DNA of 64,000 nucleotides from Prosthecobacter sp. (GCF_034366625.1 NZ_JAXMIH010000014.1:1-64000), one strand, 5' to 3'; positions 33,670 through 44,062 are shown, counted from the first letter of the stretch. Made by a program: numbers and translations. The notes: a model not told the origin generated them from the letters alone.

Positions 33670-35181
33670 TCACCACGAGTAATGCACCGTGTAGGTGAGC
33701 GTCTTCTCCTCGCCGGGCTTCAAGGCGACGCGGAGCTCGATGGTCTGGGCGTCTTTTTTCTCGAAGGCGTTGGAAGGCTCGCGGATTTCCCAGTTCGTCC
33801 AGCGGTAGAGATGCTCGACGACTCGGATTTCGACGGACTCGTCCTGCTTGCGGTTGCGCACTTTGATCTCGAAGGATTCATCGATCCAGTGGTTGCTGGA
33901 ATCGACCTTGATGTTGGTGCGTTTGCGTTCGCCGACGAGGTCGAAGGCGTTGCCGGTGTAGAGCCGGAGCGTTTCGTCGCGCGCGGTATGGTCGATCACG
34001 TCCTCGCCGACGAATTGAAGCTTCCCATCGTCGTCCTGGCGGTAGAAGCGCACTTTGCCCTTCGGCAGCGGCATGCCGAGCTTGTTGTCCTCGCTGTTCT
34101 TGATCTCGCGGATGACCCAGACCTTGGGATTGCTCTGCGTGCCGTAGTTTTGGTCGTTGCGAATGTTGTCGTAGGTCCAGCCGCGGTACTGGTTCTGATC
34201 GATGGCGACGCCGTCGTAGATGAAGAGGCGCTGCGACTTCACGCCGGCGGCGCGGACGAACTCGACCTGCTTGGTTTCGCGATCATGCAGGGTGGTGGCA
34301 AGCGGCAGGGAGTAGAGATGGTATTCGTCGAAGGCTTTTTCGGTGACGACGGGGACGGATGCATTTGCCCTCATGAATCCGGCGGACGCGGCCATCGGAC
34401 GGCCGCCATATTCTTCGGGTTGCAGCTTCGCCACATCCCCGGCGATCAATTGCAGCTTCGCGTCCTTGAAGGTCTTGCCGCTTTGGTTGTCGATGGTGAC
34501 CCAGCCGGTGAGGTCCATGAGATCGCCTTTTTCGGGTGAGACGACGTTGTAGCTGGCCTCCCAGCTCATGCCGCCGGTGACGTAGCAGATCTCGGCGTTG
34601 AGCTTGGCGGCATGGTCGGTGTGGATGCGCCAGTCGAGCGTGGGTTTGAGGATGGTGTCATCGGCGAGGGCGGGGAAACGTGGCTCGCCGGGCAGGGAGA
34701 ACTGCAACTGGCCTTCCACCTCGATCACCGGCTGCGCGGTGCCCTGCGCCATGGCCATCTGGCCCTGGTAGTAGCGGTTCCCGTAGCGCTGCATGGCCGA
34801 TTGATTGTGCGTGACGTAACCACTGCGGATGATCCTGCCCTTCACGATGCGGTCGGGCTTATTTGTCTCACGCACGAAGAACTCGATCTCCTTGCCTTCG
34901 TTGAGGTTGAGAAGCAGGCCGGAGGAGATCGGATCGGCGCGATAGTTCTGCTCCAGGATGCTGAGCTTCACGCCGGACTTTGGATCGCGGAGGATGACGG
35001 AGTCGGGCTCGAGGTGCGCCGTGGTGTCGGCAAAGCGCACCTGATTGACGCCTTGCTGCAAATCCAGCGGCACGGTGTCACGCACGACGCCGAAGTTTTG
35101 ATTGTAGATGGTCAGCGAGGTTTCCGCATGAGCCTGGGCGAGTAATGCGGCGAGGACGAGGCAGGATGAAGTGATTTTCAT
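33670..35181 (-). CDS. Secreted DUF4139 protein
   Basis: A 503-aa exported protein with signal peptide MKITSSCLVLAALLAQAHA. The beginning SLTIYNQNFGVVRDTVPLDL and the later WEASYNVV and KVRFYRQDDDGKLQFVGED match the DUF4139 family, beta-rich proteins of unknown role, often outside the cytoplasm. It sits between two PQQ-propeller genes on the same strand, perhaps one unit. Function remains unknown. Confidence 0.75.
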   Translation of the reverse strand: MKITSSCLVLAALLAQAHAETSLTIYNQNFGVVRDTVPLDLQQGVNQVRFADTTAHLEPDSVILRDPKSGVKLSILEQNYRADPISSGLLLNLNEGKEIEFFVRETNKPDRIVKGRIIRSGYVTHNQSAMQRYGNRYYQGQMAMAQGTAQPVIEVEGQLQFSLPGEPRFPALADDTILKPTLDWRIHTDHAAKLNAEICYVTGGMSWEASYNVVSPEKGDLMDLTGWVTIDNQSGKTFKDAKLQLIAGDVAKLQPEEYGGRPMAASAGFMRANASVPVVTEKAFDEYHLYSLPLATTLHDRETKQVEFVRAAGVKSQRLFIYDGVAIDQNQYRGWTYDNIRNDQNYGTQSNPKVWVIREIKNSEDNKLGMPLPKGKVRFYRQDDDGKLQFVGEDVIDHTARDETLRLYTGNAFDLVGERKRTNIKVDSSNHWIDESFEIKVRNRKQDESVEIRVVEHLYRWTNWEIREPSNAFEKKDAQTIELRVALKPGEEKTLTYTVHYSW

Positions 35182-35264
35182 GGCTGCGCACAGCATAGCC
35201 GGGAGAGCCGGGTGTCTGTCAATGGTGTGTAAAGACAGCCGGATTCTTTGGTAAAATGATGATG

Positions 35265-35331
35265 GGTAAAATCATGGATACAGCAGAACCATGGACCGGA
35301 TCGGCATGATTCTACCCTCCATGATTTTACC
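35265..35331. repeat. 14-bp intergenic inverted repeat
   Basis: GGTAAAATCATGGA (35265-35278) is repeated in inverse at 35318-35331, and a degenerate copy begins at 35250. The spacer holds further GATTCTACCC-like pieces. It lies in the 194-bp gap between the DUF4139 and second PQQ genes and resembles a dispersed repeat family rather than a terminator. Confidence 0.55.
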
Positions 35332-35375
35332 TCAATCCGTGCCAGAAGCCGCAGAGGGGTGGCCGTGTGCGGCCT

Positions 35376-36605
35376 TCACTTCCCGCTCACATCAAAGCAG
35401 AACAGCAATTCCTGATCGCGCAGGAAGAGCTTGCCACCGCTGACGACGGGGTGGGTCCAGATCATGCCCTTGGGATTGCGCTGCGCGGTCTGGGGGGTGA
35501 GCGTGAAGCGGCCTTTTTCCTTCCAGGCCTCAGGCGAGGCTTCGATCAGCACCACGACGCCGGTTTTTTCCTCCAGCAGGTAAAACATGCCGTCAGCAAA
35601 GTGGATCGAGCCCTTCCTGAGGGCCTTGTTTTCCTGCCATTTCACCGCGCCTGTTTTGAAATCCAGGCAGGTCCAGCCGCCCTTGTCGGAGTAGCCGTAG
35701 AGATGGCCCTGATGGAGGATGACGCCGCCGTGGTGGTTCACCATGTTGGTGTTGGCGTAAAGCTCCTCAAGACTGTTGTCGGGACGGATTTTGACGGACT
35801 TGCAGCCGACGCCGTAGCCTGCGGCCACGAAGACCTGGCCCTCGCTGAAGATGGGTGTCGGAATGACGGCCGTTTTGCCGGGAAACTCGGTGCGCCAGAG
35901 CACCTCGCCGTTCGCGGCGTTCACACCGGCGATGCTCTGCATGGTGAGCTGGATGATCTGCTTCACGCTGTTGTGATCCACGGCAATGGCGGATGCATAC
36001 TGCGCACCATCGGTCCAGCCTTCCGACTGCCAGGCCTTCATGCCGGTGCTCTTGTCAAAAGCAGCCAGCGTGCCCTGCGCTCCACCAGGCGTGACAACGA
36101 CGAGATCGCCAACGATGAGCGGACTTTCGCAATAGCCCCAGCCGGGCACCTTGCCGCCGATGTCGATCATGCTCGCGCGCCACTGTTCCTTGCCATCGGC
36201 GGCGTTGAGGCAGACGAGGATCCCCTTCCCGCTCAGCGCATAGACCTTGCCGCCATCCACCGTCGGCGTGGAGCGCGGGCCGTCACCCCAGCCGTTCGTA
36301 AGCAGCGCTCCGGCCTCAGCAGACCACTTTTCTTTGCCCGTGGCCGCATCAATGGCGATCACATACTCCACCGCATCACGCGCACCCAACGTGTAAAGCG
36401 TGCCACCAACGATCGAATAACCCGAATAGCCGAGTCCGGCGCTGTCATTGAGCCAGACACGTTTCGGCCCTTCGGCAGGCCAGGTTTTGAGCAAACCCGT
36501 TTCAGCGGAGATGTCCGTGCGGTCCGCCCCGCGAAACGTGGGCCAGTCGGCTGCGGATGCGGAACTCAGGGCGATGAGAGAGGAAAGAAATGCGATGCGA
36601 ATCAT
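35376..36605 (-). CDS. Secreted PQQ-like beta-propeller protein (second copy)
   Basis: A 409-aa exported protein: signal peptide MIRIAFLSSLIALSSASA, then DWPTFRGADRTD and propeller blades (AIDAATGKEKW, CLNAADGKEQW, AFDKSTGMKAWQ, GVNAANGEVLW). It has the same fold as the copy at 32362 but is clearly divergent. ATG 36605 is chosen for the signal peptide. No catalytic residues can be assigned; a scaffold or an electron-transfer role is possible. Confidence 0.82.
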   Translation of the reverse strand: MIRIAFLSSLIALSSASAADWPTFRGADRTDISAETGLLKTWPAEGPKRVWLNDSAGLGYSGYSIVGGTLYTLGARDAVEYVIAIDAATGKEKWSAEAGALLTNGWGDGPRSTPTVDGGKVYALSGKGILVCLNAADGKEQWRASMIDIGGKVPGWGYCESPLIVGDLVVVTPGGAQGTLAAFDKSTGMKAWQSEGWTDGAQYASAIAVDHNSVKQIIQLTMQSIAGVNAANGEVLWRTEFPGKTAVIPTPIFSEGQVFVAAGYGVGCKSVKIRPDNSLEELYANTNMVNHHGGVILHQGHLYGYSDKGGWTCLDFKTGAVKWQENKALRKGSIHFADGMFYLLEEKTGVVVLIEASPEAWKEKGRFTLTPQTAQRNPKGMIWTHPVVSGGKLFLRDQELLFCFDVSGK

Positions 36606-36648
36606 GGTGGGAAGGGTTGATGCAGTGATGAACGTCCGCATTGAGGCG

Positions 36649-36693
36649 AAAAAAGCGGACGATGACGAGGAAAAACGCTTCGTCATCGTCCGC
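36649..36693 (-). terminator. Rho-independent terminator of acsA
   Basis: GCGGACGATGACGA (36655-36668) and its exact inverse (36680-36693) form a 14-bp stem with an 11-nt loop. On the minus strand the stem runs into six T residues. It lies just after the acsA stop codon. Confidence 0.85.
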
Positions 36694-36716
36694 TGGGTAA
36701 TCTCTTCGTTTTTCGA

Positions 36717-38717
36717 TCAATCCTCACCGCTCGCCGCGAGCTGGGCGATGACGTTGATGTCTTCCAGGGTCGTGGTGTCGCCTTTGATGAGTTCGCCAGC
36801 GGCGACCTGCTTCAAGAGACGGCGCATGATCTTGCCGGAGCGGGTCTTCGGCAGCGCGGCGGCGAAGCGGACTTCATCCGGCGTGGCGACAGGACCGATG
36901 ACTTTGCGGACGTGCTTCTTCAGCTCCTCGCCGAGTTCGCGGCTGGTCTTGATGCCTTCTTTGACAGTGACGAAGCAGACAACGCCCTGGCCTTTCAATT
37001 CATCCGGGCGGCCCACCACAGCGGCCTCAGCGACTGACGGATGCGAAACAAGGGCGCTCTCGACCTCGGCGGTGCCGAGGCGATGACCGGCGACGTTGAG
37101 CACGTCGTCGATGCGGCCGATGATCCAGATGTAGCCGTCCTTGTCGCGACGGGCTCCGTCGCCAGCGAAATACCAGCCTTTGAAGTCGCTCCAGTAGGTT
37201 TCCTGATAGCGTTTCTTGTCGCCCCAGATGCCGCGCAGCATGGAGGGCCAGGGCTTCTTGATGACGAGCTTGCCCTGCTCGTTGGTGCCCACTTCTTTGC
37301 CAAGGTCATCGACGATGCCGACTTCGACGCCGAAGAACGGCAGTGTGGCGGTGCCGGGCTTGGTGGAAATGGCACCGGGGATCGGGGTGATCATGTGGCC
37401 GCCGGTTTCGGTCTGCCACCAAGTGTCAACGATGGGGCATTTGCCACCGCCGACCTTGTTGTGATACCACATCCAGGCTTCGGGATTGATCGGCTCGCCC
37501 ACGGTGCCGAGCAGGCGCAAGCTGCTCAAATCATGCTTCTTGAGCCATTCGTCGCCCCATTTCATGAAGGCACGGATCGCGGTCGGCGCGGTGTAGAACA
37601 CAGTGACGGCGTATTCTTCAATGATGCGCCAGAAGCGGTCGTTCTCGGGCCAGTTGGGAGCGCCTTCATACATGAGGCATGTCGCGCCGAGAGCAAGCGG
37701 GCCATAGACAATGTAGCTGTGGCCGGTGACCCAGCCGATGTCGGCGGTACACCAGTACACATCGTCGTCGCGGAGGTCGAAGACGTATTTGCAGGTCATC
37801 TGCGCGTGCAGCAGGTAGCCAGCGGTGCTGTGCAGGATGCCCTTGGGCTTGCCAGTGCTGCCGCTGGTGTAAAGAATGAATAGATCGGCCTCGGAATCGA
37901 GCGCCACGGGCGGGCACTTCGCATCGACGTATTCAAGCTCGCGGTGCCACCAGACATCGCGTCCTTCCTCGATGTGGACATCCTGGCTGGTGCGCCTGAA
38001 CACGATCACGGTCTTCACCGGAGTGTCGTTGCCCTTGAGGGCGTCATCGACATTCTTCTTCAACGGCACCACGGCGCCACGGCGGTAGCCGCCATCGGCG
38101 GTGATGATGATGGACGCGCCGCAATCAAGCACGCGATCCTTGATCGACTCGGCACTGAAGCCACCGAAGATGACACTGTGAACGGCACCGATGCGTGCGC
38201 AGGCCAGCATGGCGATGGCGGCCTCGGGAATCATCGGCATGTAGATGATGACGCGGTCGCCCTTTTTGACTTTGTGGCGCTTGAGCACGTTGGCAAAGCG
38301 GCAGACTTCGCGATGAAGCTGCTGGTAGGTGTACACACGCTTCTCGCCGGGTTCGCCTTCCCAGATGAGCGCGGCCTTGGTCTTGCGCGGGCCATCAAGA
38401 TGGCGGTCGAGGCAGTTTTCACTGACATTGAGCTTGCCGCCGGTGAACCACTTCGCGCTCGGACACTTCCAATCGAGCACCTTCGTGAAGGGCTTGTTCC
38501 AGAGCAGTTCCTTCGCTTCACGACCAAAGAATTTGTCAGGATGCTTCAACGACTCGGCATGCATCGTCTTGTACTGCGCCATGCTTTTGATGCGGGCCTT
38601 TTTGACGAATTCGGCGCTCGGTTTGAACACGCGGTTCTCGGTGAGGAGAGATTGGTTTTTGCTACCAGGCTTGGCAGCTTTCTTCGAGGAGGATTTGGCG
38701 GCGGCTTTCTTGCTCAT
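36717..38717 (-). CDS. acsA: Acetyl-CoA synthetase
   Basis: A 666-aa AMP-forming ligase that converts acetate, ATP and CoA to acetyl-CoA. Motifs: the P-loop [37 protein letters not shown] and [11 protein letters not shown]. The C-terminal [13 protein letters not shown] carries the regulatory Lys that acetylation switches off in this family. The first 25 residues are Lys/Ser/Ala-rich ([19 protein letters not shown]), a histone-tail-like extension absent from most homologues. A 14-bp terminator follows. Confidence 0.94.
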   Translation of the reverse strand: MSKKAAAKSSSKKAAKPGSKNQSLLTENRVFKPSAEFVKKARIKSMAQYKTMHAESLKHPDKFFGREAKELLWNKPFTKVLDWKCPSAKWFTGGKLNVSENCLDRHLDGPRKTKAALIWEGEPGEKRVYTYQQLHREVCRFANVLKRHKVKKGDRVIIYMPMIPEAAIAMLACARIGAVHSVIFGGFSAESIKDRVLDCGASIIITADGGYRRGAVVPLKKNVDDALKGNDTPVKTVIVFRRTSQDVHIEEGRDVWWHRELEYVDAKCPPVALDSEADLFILYTSGSTGKPKGILHSTAGYLLHAQMTCKYVFDLRDDDVYWCTADIGWVTGHSYIVYGPLALGATCLMYEGAPNWPENDRFWRIIEEYAVTVFYTAPTAIRAFMKWGDEWLKKHDLSSLRLLGTVGEPINPEAWMWYHNKVGGGKCPIVDTWWQTETGGHMITPIPGAISTKPGTATLPFFGVEVGIVDDLGKEVGTNEQGKLVIKKPWPSMLRGIWGDKKRYQETYWSDFKGWYFAGDGARRDKDGYIWIIGRIDDVLNVAGHRLGTAEVESALVSHPSVAEAAVVGRPDELKGQGVVCFVTVKEGIKTSRELGEELKKHVRKVIGPVATPDEVRFAAALPKTRSGKIMRRLLKQVAAGELIKGDTTTLEDINVIAQLAASGED

Positions 38718-38824
38718 GGGTCGGTGGTGAAAGGGCAGGCTAAACGCGGGGAAGCCGTGCTGGCAATCACGGAGTGTGATACTTTGCTAACTCTGTCGCC
38801 GCTCTGTCTTCAGAGGACCAAGGA

Positions 38825-41122
38825 TCAGAATGATTCGTCCTTCTTTGGAGTGGCGTCCTTGGGTTTGTCCTCAAGCTTGGGGACGACGACCTCGGCTTTT
38901 TTTGGCTCCGCTGGCTTCGGGGTGACTTGGGCGATGGGTTTGGGCGGAGGAGGCGGTGCTTTGGGCTTCGGCGGCGGGAGCAGGATGGCCTCGATGCCTT
39001 TGCGCTGATCGGCGAGTTTGGGATCGTCGATCAGCTTGGAAACCATCGCGCCGGGGTCTTTGAGACGGGAGGCGAGGTAGTTCACTGCAATCGCGGTGGC
39101 GAAGGGTGTGCCGGGGCTGACGGTGTACTCGCTGCCAGCGTGGTTCCAGTAGGCGACGTGGGCCTTGTTGATATCGACGGGCTGGTTCACGCGCCAGTCC
39201 CGCCACTGACGGCCGGGCATCTCGGACATGGCAGTCCAGCGCTCCCGCATGCTGCTGGGGCGATAGACGCGCTTGAAGCGCGCTCCCCAAGTGCCGTCAG
39301 GATCGGCGGCGAGGATGAGCATGCGTGCGAAGAGATCCGCGGTGTTCTCCCCGCCCGCGCTGAGGGGCGCGGGCAACGAGAGCGGGCGCGAGGAGGCGAG
39401 GAGGAGGTCAAAGATCTCCGGTTTGGCAACAGCAGCATTGGGCTTCTGGTTTTGCCGCCTCCAAAGAGTCGGCTGATGCTCGGCGAGAAGCATCACGCGG
39501 CCTTTGGCGGCGGTTTCATACTTCGGCAGAAATTTGGCCATCTTGTCGATACCGACCACGCGTCCGATGCTGTCGAGCGCGGCGACTCCCTGAACGGCGC
39601 TGAGCGGAGTGACGGGCGAGGGCAGCGGCATGAAGCTGTCCTCAAGGACAGGGACGGAGAGGTATTTGTCGAAGGTGTCGAAGTCATGCACGGGCTGGTG
39701 GATATTGCACTCGTGAAAGGCGGAGCCATCGCCGAGGAGCGTGGTGAGCGCGTTGGCGGCGCGGGCGAGCACGGCGATGGCGTTTTCCGGCGGCACGGTG
39801 GTGGCGTTGAGCATGGATTTGACATCGGCCTGCGGCTTGGCCTTGTCGCCGATCTTGGTGAAGGCGCTGTAGGCGGGAGGGATCTCGGAACGGAGGGATT
39901 CTTTTGGCAGGCGCTTCGCCGCCGCGCACTCGGAGAGCGCGAAAAGCGCCACCCAAGTGCTCTCCATGTCAGCGGCGCGTTGATTGTAGAAGAACTCCGT
40001 CGCGCCGCCGAACTGGACCTTTTCGGACAAAAGATCCTCCCACACGAGAGGCCATTCCACGGTGGCAAAGCGCAGCGCGCTGCGGCTCCACGACTCGGCG
40101 TAGGTTTTGAGCCGATTGCGTCCGCCCTCGGCGACACTGAGCAGAACCTCATTCGTCTTCGTTGGGCGCTCCTTGAGCTTTTGCTTGAGCTTTTCCACCT
40201 CCGCCTCGCCGGCGAGGTAATCTCGGATGACGACGGCGAGGATGCGCGGGTGGATGCACATCGGACCCCACAATCCACGCGCAGGGCCGTCGGAAATCTG
40301 GCCGTCGAGGAGCCGCGAGGCGAGCTTGAGTGTCCATTCCTGCGCCACCTCACCCGGCGTGTGAGCAAGGGCGATGGCAAGCTGGGCGACGTTCCAGGTG
40401 TGGTCGGGCGGGCCGTAAGTGTCGAGGTAGTTGAGCAGGTTCTCCGACATCTTGTAGATGACGAGGTCATTCTCCGGCAGGCCGGCATTGCGCAGCGCGG
40501 TGAGCGCCATCGCTGAGTCGCCGATGAGGTTGAACTGCCACGACGTGTCACCGACGTGCTCATAGATGGGCTGCTTGTCGATCATTTCCTCCGGGCCGTT
40601 CGGATCCCAGCGAATGATGATTTCTTTTTTCGTGTCGATCTGTCGGGTGGGCACCTTGCGCACCTGGCGGAGAGGCGGCTCGCCAGGGGAGGAATTGGGG
40701 ACCATCACCACGAGGTCGGTGTACTCATAGATGGGGCGGTCCACCTCAATGCGGCGGAATTTGCGCGGCACGTCCTTGTAACCGGTGATGCGCACACGCT
40801 GGATCGGCGGGATGATCCACCCCTGCGGGTCGGCGGCGGACAGTTGCTTCAATTTGGCCACGCCCTGCGCCAGGGCGACACTTGTGGCGTACTCCATGTC
40901 CGTGACTGCAACCTCCGGCGCGGGCACGAAGGGCTCAATCCTCGCCTCTTTTTTCGCAGGAGCCGGGGCCGGGGCGGCAGCGGGCGCGGGTGCCGCAGCA
41001 GGTGAGGCGGGCGTCTGTGCGGGTAAGACGCGCAACCAAGCGAGGGTGGCAAGCATCCCCATCAGCACGAGGCTGCAGCGGGGGTGGAGTGTCAGCGGTA
41101 GGCGCAAGCGGCATGCTTTCAT
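38825..41122 (-). CDS. Large secreted protein of unknown function
   Basis: A 765-aa exported protein. ATG 41122 is preceded by a strong Shine-Dalgarno GGAGGAT and followed by a positively charged leader and the hydrophobic segment LVLMGMLATLAWL, then a Pro/Ala linker. The central part contains helix-rich repeats (GDSAMALTALRNAGLPENDL, DHTWNVAQLAIALAHTPGEV) that could be an alpha/alpha-toroid like squalene-cyclase folds; this is weak. The last 70 residues are Pro/Lys-rich (KPKAPPPPPKPIAQVTPKP). It diverges from the foldase gene. Confidence 0.65.
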   Translation of the reverse strand: MKACRLRLPLTLHPRCSLVLMGMLATLAWLRVLPAQTPASPAAAPAPAAAPAPAPAKKEARIEPFVPAPEVAVTDMEYATSVALAQGVAKLKQLSAADPQGWIIPPIQRVRITGYKDVPRKFRRIEVDRPIYEYTDLVVMVPNSSPGEPPLRQVRKVPTRQIDTKKEIIIRWDPNGPEEMIDKQPIYEHVGDTSWQFNLIGDSAMALTALRNAGLPENDLVIYKMSENLLNYLDTYGPPDHTWNVAQLAIALAHTPGEVAQEWTLKLASRLLDGQISDGPARGLWGPMCIHPRILAVVIRDYLAGEAEVEKLKQKLKERPTKTNEVLLSVAEGGRNRLKTYAESWSRSALRFATVEWPLVWEDLLSEKVQFGGATEFFYNQRAADMESTWVALFALSECAAAKRLPKESLRSEIPPAYSAFTKIGDKAKPQADVKSMLNATTVPPENAIAVLARAANALTTLLGDGSAFHECNIHQPVHDFDTFDKYLSVPVLEDSFMPLPSPVTPLSAVQGVAALDSIGRVVGIDKMAKFLPKYETAAKGRVMLLAEHQPTLWRRQNQKPNAAVAKPEIFDLLLASSRPLSLPAPLSAGGENTADLFARMLILAADPDGTWGARFKRVYRPSSMRERWTAMSEMPGRQWRDWRVNQPVDINKAHVAYWNHAGSEYTVSPGTPFATAIAVNYLASRLKDPGAMVSKLIDDPKLADQRKGIEAILLPPPKPKAPPPPPKPIAQVTPKPAEPKKAEVVVPKLEDKPKDATPKKDESF

Positions 41123-41350
41123 GGGATCATCCTCCGGTGGGTTGGTAGCCTGTCGGAAACAGACGGAATCGTGATGATGACAAAACGTCCGAAAAACGAC
41201 AAGTCCTATTTCAAGCCGCTCGCCGCTCGCCGCCCGCCTTCCGCTCCTCCGGCAGGGCAAGCAGTTATGCCAGGTGATGCCAGTCTCGACGCGGGCGAAC
41301 TTCGCCTTGCCACGCCGCCCCCACGCCCTACGATAGCAGCCCATTACGTC

Positions 41351-42325
41351 ATGATTTCCCTGCGCACCTGCCTGCCTTTGTTTCTGGCTGCCGCCGCTCT
41401 CTCCAGCGCCACGGCCCAGACCTACTCCAACCGCATTGTCGCCGTCGTCGATGGCACCCCCATCGCCGCCTCCGAGGTTCGCGACACGATCAAGGCCCAG
41501 GAGCAGATCATCATGTATCAGTTCCAAAATGATCCGGCACGCATCAACAAGGAGCTGGCCATCCTGCGCGAGTCAGCCATCGAAACACTCATCGACCGTG
41601 AGATCCTCCTCGCCGAGTTCAGGAAGATGGGCGGTGTCATCAAGCCGCAGTACGTCGATGACGACATCAACAGCATCATCCGCGAGAGTTTCAAAGGCAA
41701 TCGCGACGCCTTTGTGGACGAGCTGGCCAAGACCGGCATGTCCGTGAAAAAATTCCGCGAGTTGCGTGAGAAGATGGTCATCATGAACGTCATGCGCGCG
41801 CGCAACTCCGGCGAGCACCCGCCCGCCACACCCCGCGAAGTCGAGGAATACTACAACAAGAACGTGGACAAGTGGCGCGAGGGTGACCAGATCAAAATCT
41901 CCACCATCACCATCTCCAAATTCAGCGGTGAGGCCGGTTCCTCCCCTGAAAAGCAGAAGAAGCTCGCCCAGGAGCTGCGCTCGAAGGTTCTCAATGGCGG
42001 TGATTTTGCCGCCACGGCCAAGACCTACTCGCAGGACAGCCGCGCGGAAAACGGCGGCTCGTGGGACTGGATGGCCAAGACCGACATGATGCCTGCCATC
42101 GCCAACGCTGCGATGGAACTCAAGACCGGCGGCATCAGCCCGATCATCGACCAGGAGACCTCGTTCATCATCGTCGCATGCGATGCGAAGAAGCTCGGCA
42201 CGGCCCCGACGCTGGAAGCCAAGCGCCCGGAGATCGAAAAAATGATCAATCAGGAGAAATCCAAGGCCAACATCGACAAGTGGATGGACAACATCCGCAA
42301 GAAGCACATGATCAAAAGATTCTAA
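41351..42325 (+). CDS. SurA-like periplasmic foldase/peptidyl-prolyl isomerase
   Basis: A 324-aa exported protein with signal peptide MISLRTCLPLFLAAAALSSATA. An N-terminal SurA-like chaperone region starts NRIVAVVDGTPIAASEVRD; the rotamase-type domain follows with NGGDFAATAKTYSQDSRAENGGSWDW and LKTGGISPIIDQE, the parvulin signature. It probably helps outer-membrane proteins fold. ATG 41351 gives the signal peptide; the frame is open further upstream without one. Confidence 0.82.
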   Translation: MISLRTCLPLFLAAAALSSATAQTYSNRIVAVVDGTPIAASEVRDTIKAQEQIIMYQFQNDPARINKELAILRESAIETLIDREILLAEFRKMGGVIKPQYVDDDINSIIRESFKGNRDAFVDELAKTGMSVKKFRELREKMVIMNVMRARNSGEHPPATPREVEEYYNKNVDKWREGDQIKISTITISKFSGEAGSSPEKQKKLAQELRSKVLNGGDFAATAKTYSQDSRAENGGSWDWMAKTDMMPAIANAAMELKTGGISPIIDQETSFIIVACDAKKLGTAPTLEAKRPEIEKMINQEKSKANIDKWMDNIRKKHMIKRF

Positions 42326-42348
42326 GGAACCACACACCCGTTTGCACT

Positions 42349-42720
42349 GTGATCCAGATCGTTTTCAATGACATCAGCGCCGCCGAGCTTTCCCAGCTCC
42401 CCACCCAGGTCCAGTTTCACCTGCTTGAGGCGCTGAACATCCAGCCCGCCGACATCGACGATGCGATCCTCGGCAAGCGTTACGGCCTGCTGGAGCGCGG
42501 TGGCAAAAAATTCTACCGCTGCCGTGCGGGTGATCACCGCATCTATTTCAGCATCGCCGAAGGCAATGTGCGGGTGCATCGCGTGCTGCACAAAAACACG
42601 CTCAAGGATTTTCTTTTCCGCAGCAACCTGCCCGGTGGCGGCGAAGACGAGGAGTTGAGCAAATCCAAGAGCTTCTGGCACCTCATCGACGAAGGCGCGA
42701 AGACCCTCAAGGTCGCTTAG
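42349..42720 (+). CDS. RelE/ParE-superfamily-like small protein
   Basis: A 123-aa cytoplasmic protein from a GTG start (MIQIVFNDISAAEL). The core GKRYGLLERGGKKFYRCRAGDHRIYFSI and VHRVLHKNTLKDFLF matches the RelE/ParE toxin fold, where the Arg/His-rich strands bind the ribosome or gyrase. No antitoxin-sized gene lies beside it: the foldase ends 23 bp upstream and an inverted repeat follows. It may be a domesticated toxin fold with a regulatory role. There is no upstream ATG that would suit. Confidence 0.65.
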   Translation: MIQIVFNDISAAELSQLPTQVQFHLLEALNIQPADIDDAILGKRYGLLERGGKKFYRCRAGDHRIYFSIAEGNVRVHRVLHKNTLKDFLFRSNLPGGGEDEELSKSKSFWHLIDEGAKTLKVA

Positions 42721-42728
42721 GCTCCCTG

Positions 42729-42801
42729 AATGACGAATTCCGAATGACGGAATGACGAATTTCCCTGACCTCTGACCATTCGGCATTCGTCATTCGTCAT
42801 T
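42729..42801. repeat. AATGACGAAT inverted repeat cluster
   Basis: AATGACGAAT occurs at 42729 and 42751, and its inverse ATTCGTCATT at 42785 and 42792, in the 88-bp gap before the aminotransferase. This looks like a dispersed small repeat family. Confidence 0.55.
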
Positions 42802-42808
42802 TGCAGCC

Positions 42809-43975
42809 ATGCTCACCCTCGACGCCCTCCTGTCCGATGAATCCCTGCGTCAGCAGGAGTTTCCGGTGATCAAGGACAGCCTGTTCCTTGCCCACGCCGG
42901 TGTCACCATCCTGCCGCGCCGTGTGGCACGCACGATGCAGGACTACCTCGAACAATGCAGCCTGCGCATGCAGGAGTATCCCGAGGCTTGGCGAGCGGTG
43001 AATGAAACGCGCGTTGTTGCTGCCGAATTGATCGGTGCCAAGGCCAGCGAGATCGCGCTCATTGGTCCCACCTCCGTCGGCCTCAGTTTGGTCGCCAACG
43101 GCCTCCCCTGGCAGGTTGGCGATGAAGTCGTCAGCTATCTCGATGATTATCCCGCGAATGTGTATCCCTGGAGCGATCTGGAACGTCATGGCGTCGTCTT
43201 GAAACGACTCCAACCGGCCTCTCTCGGCGAAATCACGCCCGAACTCGTCGAAGCGGCGCTCACACCGAAAACCAAGCTCGTCGCGCTCGCCTCCTGTCAC
43301 TTCCAGAGCGGCTACCGCATCGAGATCGACCGCATTGGTCGCATGCTGCGTGAGCGCGGCGTGCTGTTCTGCCTCGATGCCATTCAAACCGTCGGCGCGT
43401 TCGAGACACGCGTCGATCACGTCGATTTCCTCTCCGCCGACTCGCACAAATGGATGCTCGGGCCGATGAGCGCGGGTATCTTTTATGTGCGCGAGGAATT
43501 GCAGGACATGCTCCGCCCCAGCCTGCTCGGTTCGTGGAATGTACGCAGCCCGAACTTCATCGCGCAGGAAGAAATCGCCTTCGAGCGCGGCGGACGCCGC
43601 TATGAGCCCGGTGCCTTGAACATCTCCGGCATCCTCGGCATGAAGGCCGGCATCGACCTGATCCAAGAAATCGGCCTCCCAGCCATCAGCGCCCAGCTTC
43701 TGAAGCTCAAAGCCCGCCTGTACACCGGTTTGCAGCCGCAAGGCTTCACCTTCCTCGGCCCCGATCCCCAAAGCATCCACGCCTCGGCCATCACGACCGT
43801 TCAGCACGCCACACGCTCGCTGGAAGACATCTCCAAGCACCTCACCGAGCAAGGCATCACCCCCTCCCTGCGCCACAACCGCGCCGACCAACCGCTCCTC
43901 CGCTTCAGCCCGCATTTTTACAACACGGAAGCGGAAATGGACCGCGTGGCAAAGGTGATCAGCGAATTGGCCTGA
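42809..43975 (+). CDS. Class V aminotransferase (cysteine desulfurase-like)
   Basis: A 388-aa PLP enzyme. After FLAHAGVTILPRRVA come the cofactor-binding SVGLSLVANGLP region, the Asp of VLFCLDAIQTVG and the Schiff-base Lys in FLSADSHKWMLGP. The fold is that of cysteine desulfurases, selenocysteine lyases and isopenicillin epimerases. No active-site Cys loop is recognised, so a lyase or epimerase-type role is at least as likely as sulfur transfer. It is the last gene before the accessory island. Confidence 0.82.
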   Translation: MLTLDALLSDESLRQQEFPVIKDSLFLAHAGVTILPRRVARTMQDYLEQCSLRMQEYPEAWRAVNETRVVAAELIGAKASEIALIGPTSVGLSLVANGLPWQVGDEVVSYLDDYPANVYPWSDLERHGVVLKRLQPASLGEITPELVEAALTPKTKLVALASCHFQSGYRIEIDRIGRMLRERGVLFCLDAIQTVGAFETRVDHVDFLSADSHKWMLGPMSAGIFYVREELQDMLRPSLLGSWNVRSPNFIAQEEIAFERGGRRYEPGALNISGILGMKAGIDLIQEIGLPAISAQLLKLKARLYTGLQPQGFTFLGPDPQSIHASAITTVQHATRSLEDISKHLTEQGITPSLRHNRADQPLLRFSPHFYNTEAEMDRVAKVISELA

Positions 43976-44062
43976 CTACTCCTCACCACAGCCAGCAGCA
44001 TCTTGGTTCCGGTGGGGTTGATGAAGATGCCACGGATAGCAGGGCATGACCGCTTATACATG

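Noticed and set aside
38927..40516. Plus-strand ORF (529 aa) opposite the large secreted protein
   Set aside because: The minus-strand frame has a strong Shine-Dalgarno, signal segment and coherent composition; the plus frame is low-complexity Gly/Glu/Arg sequence.
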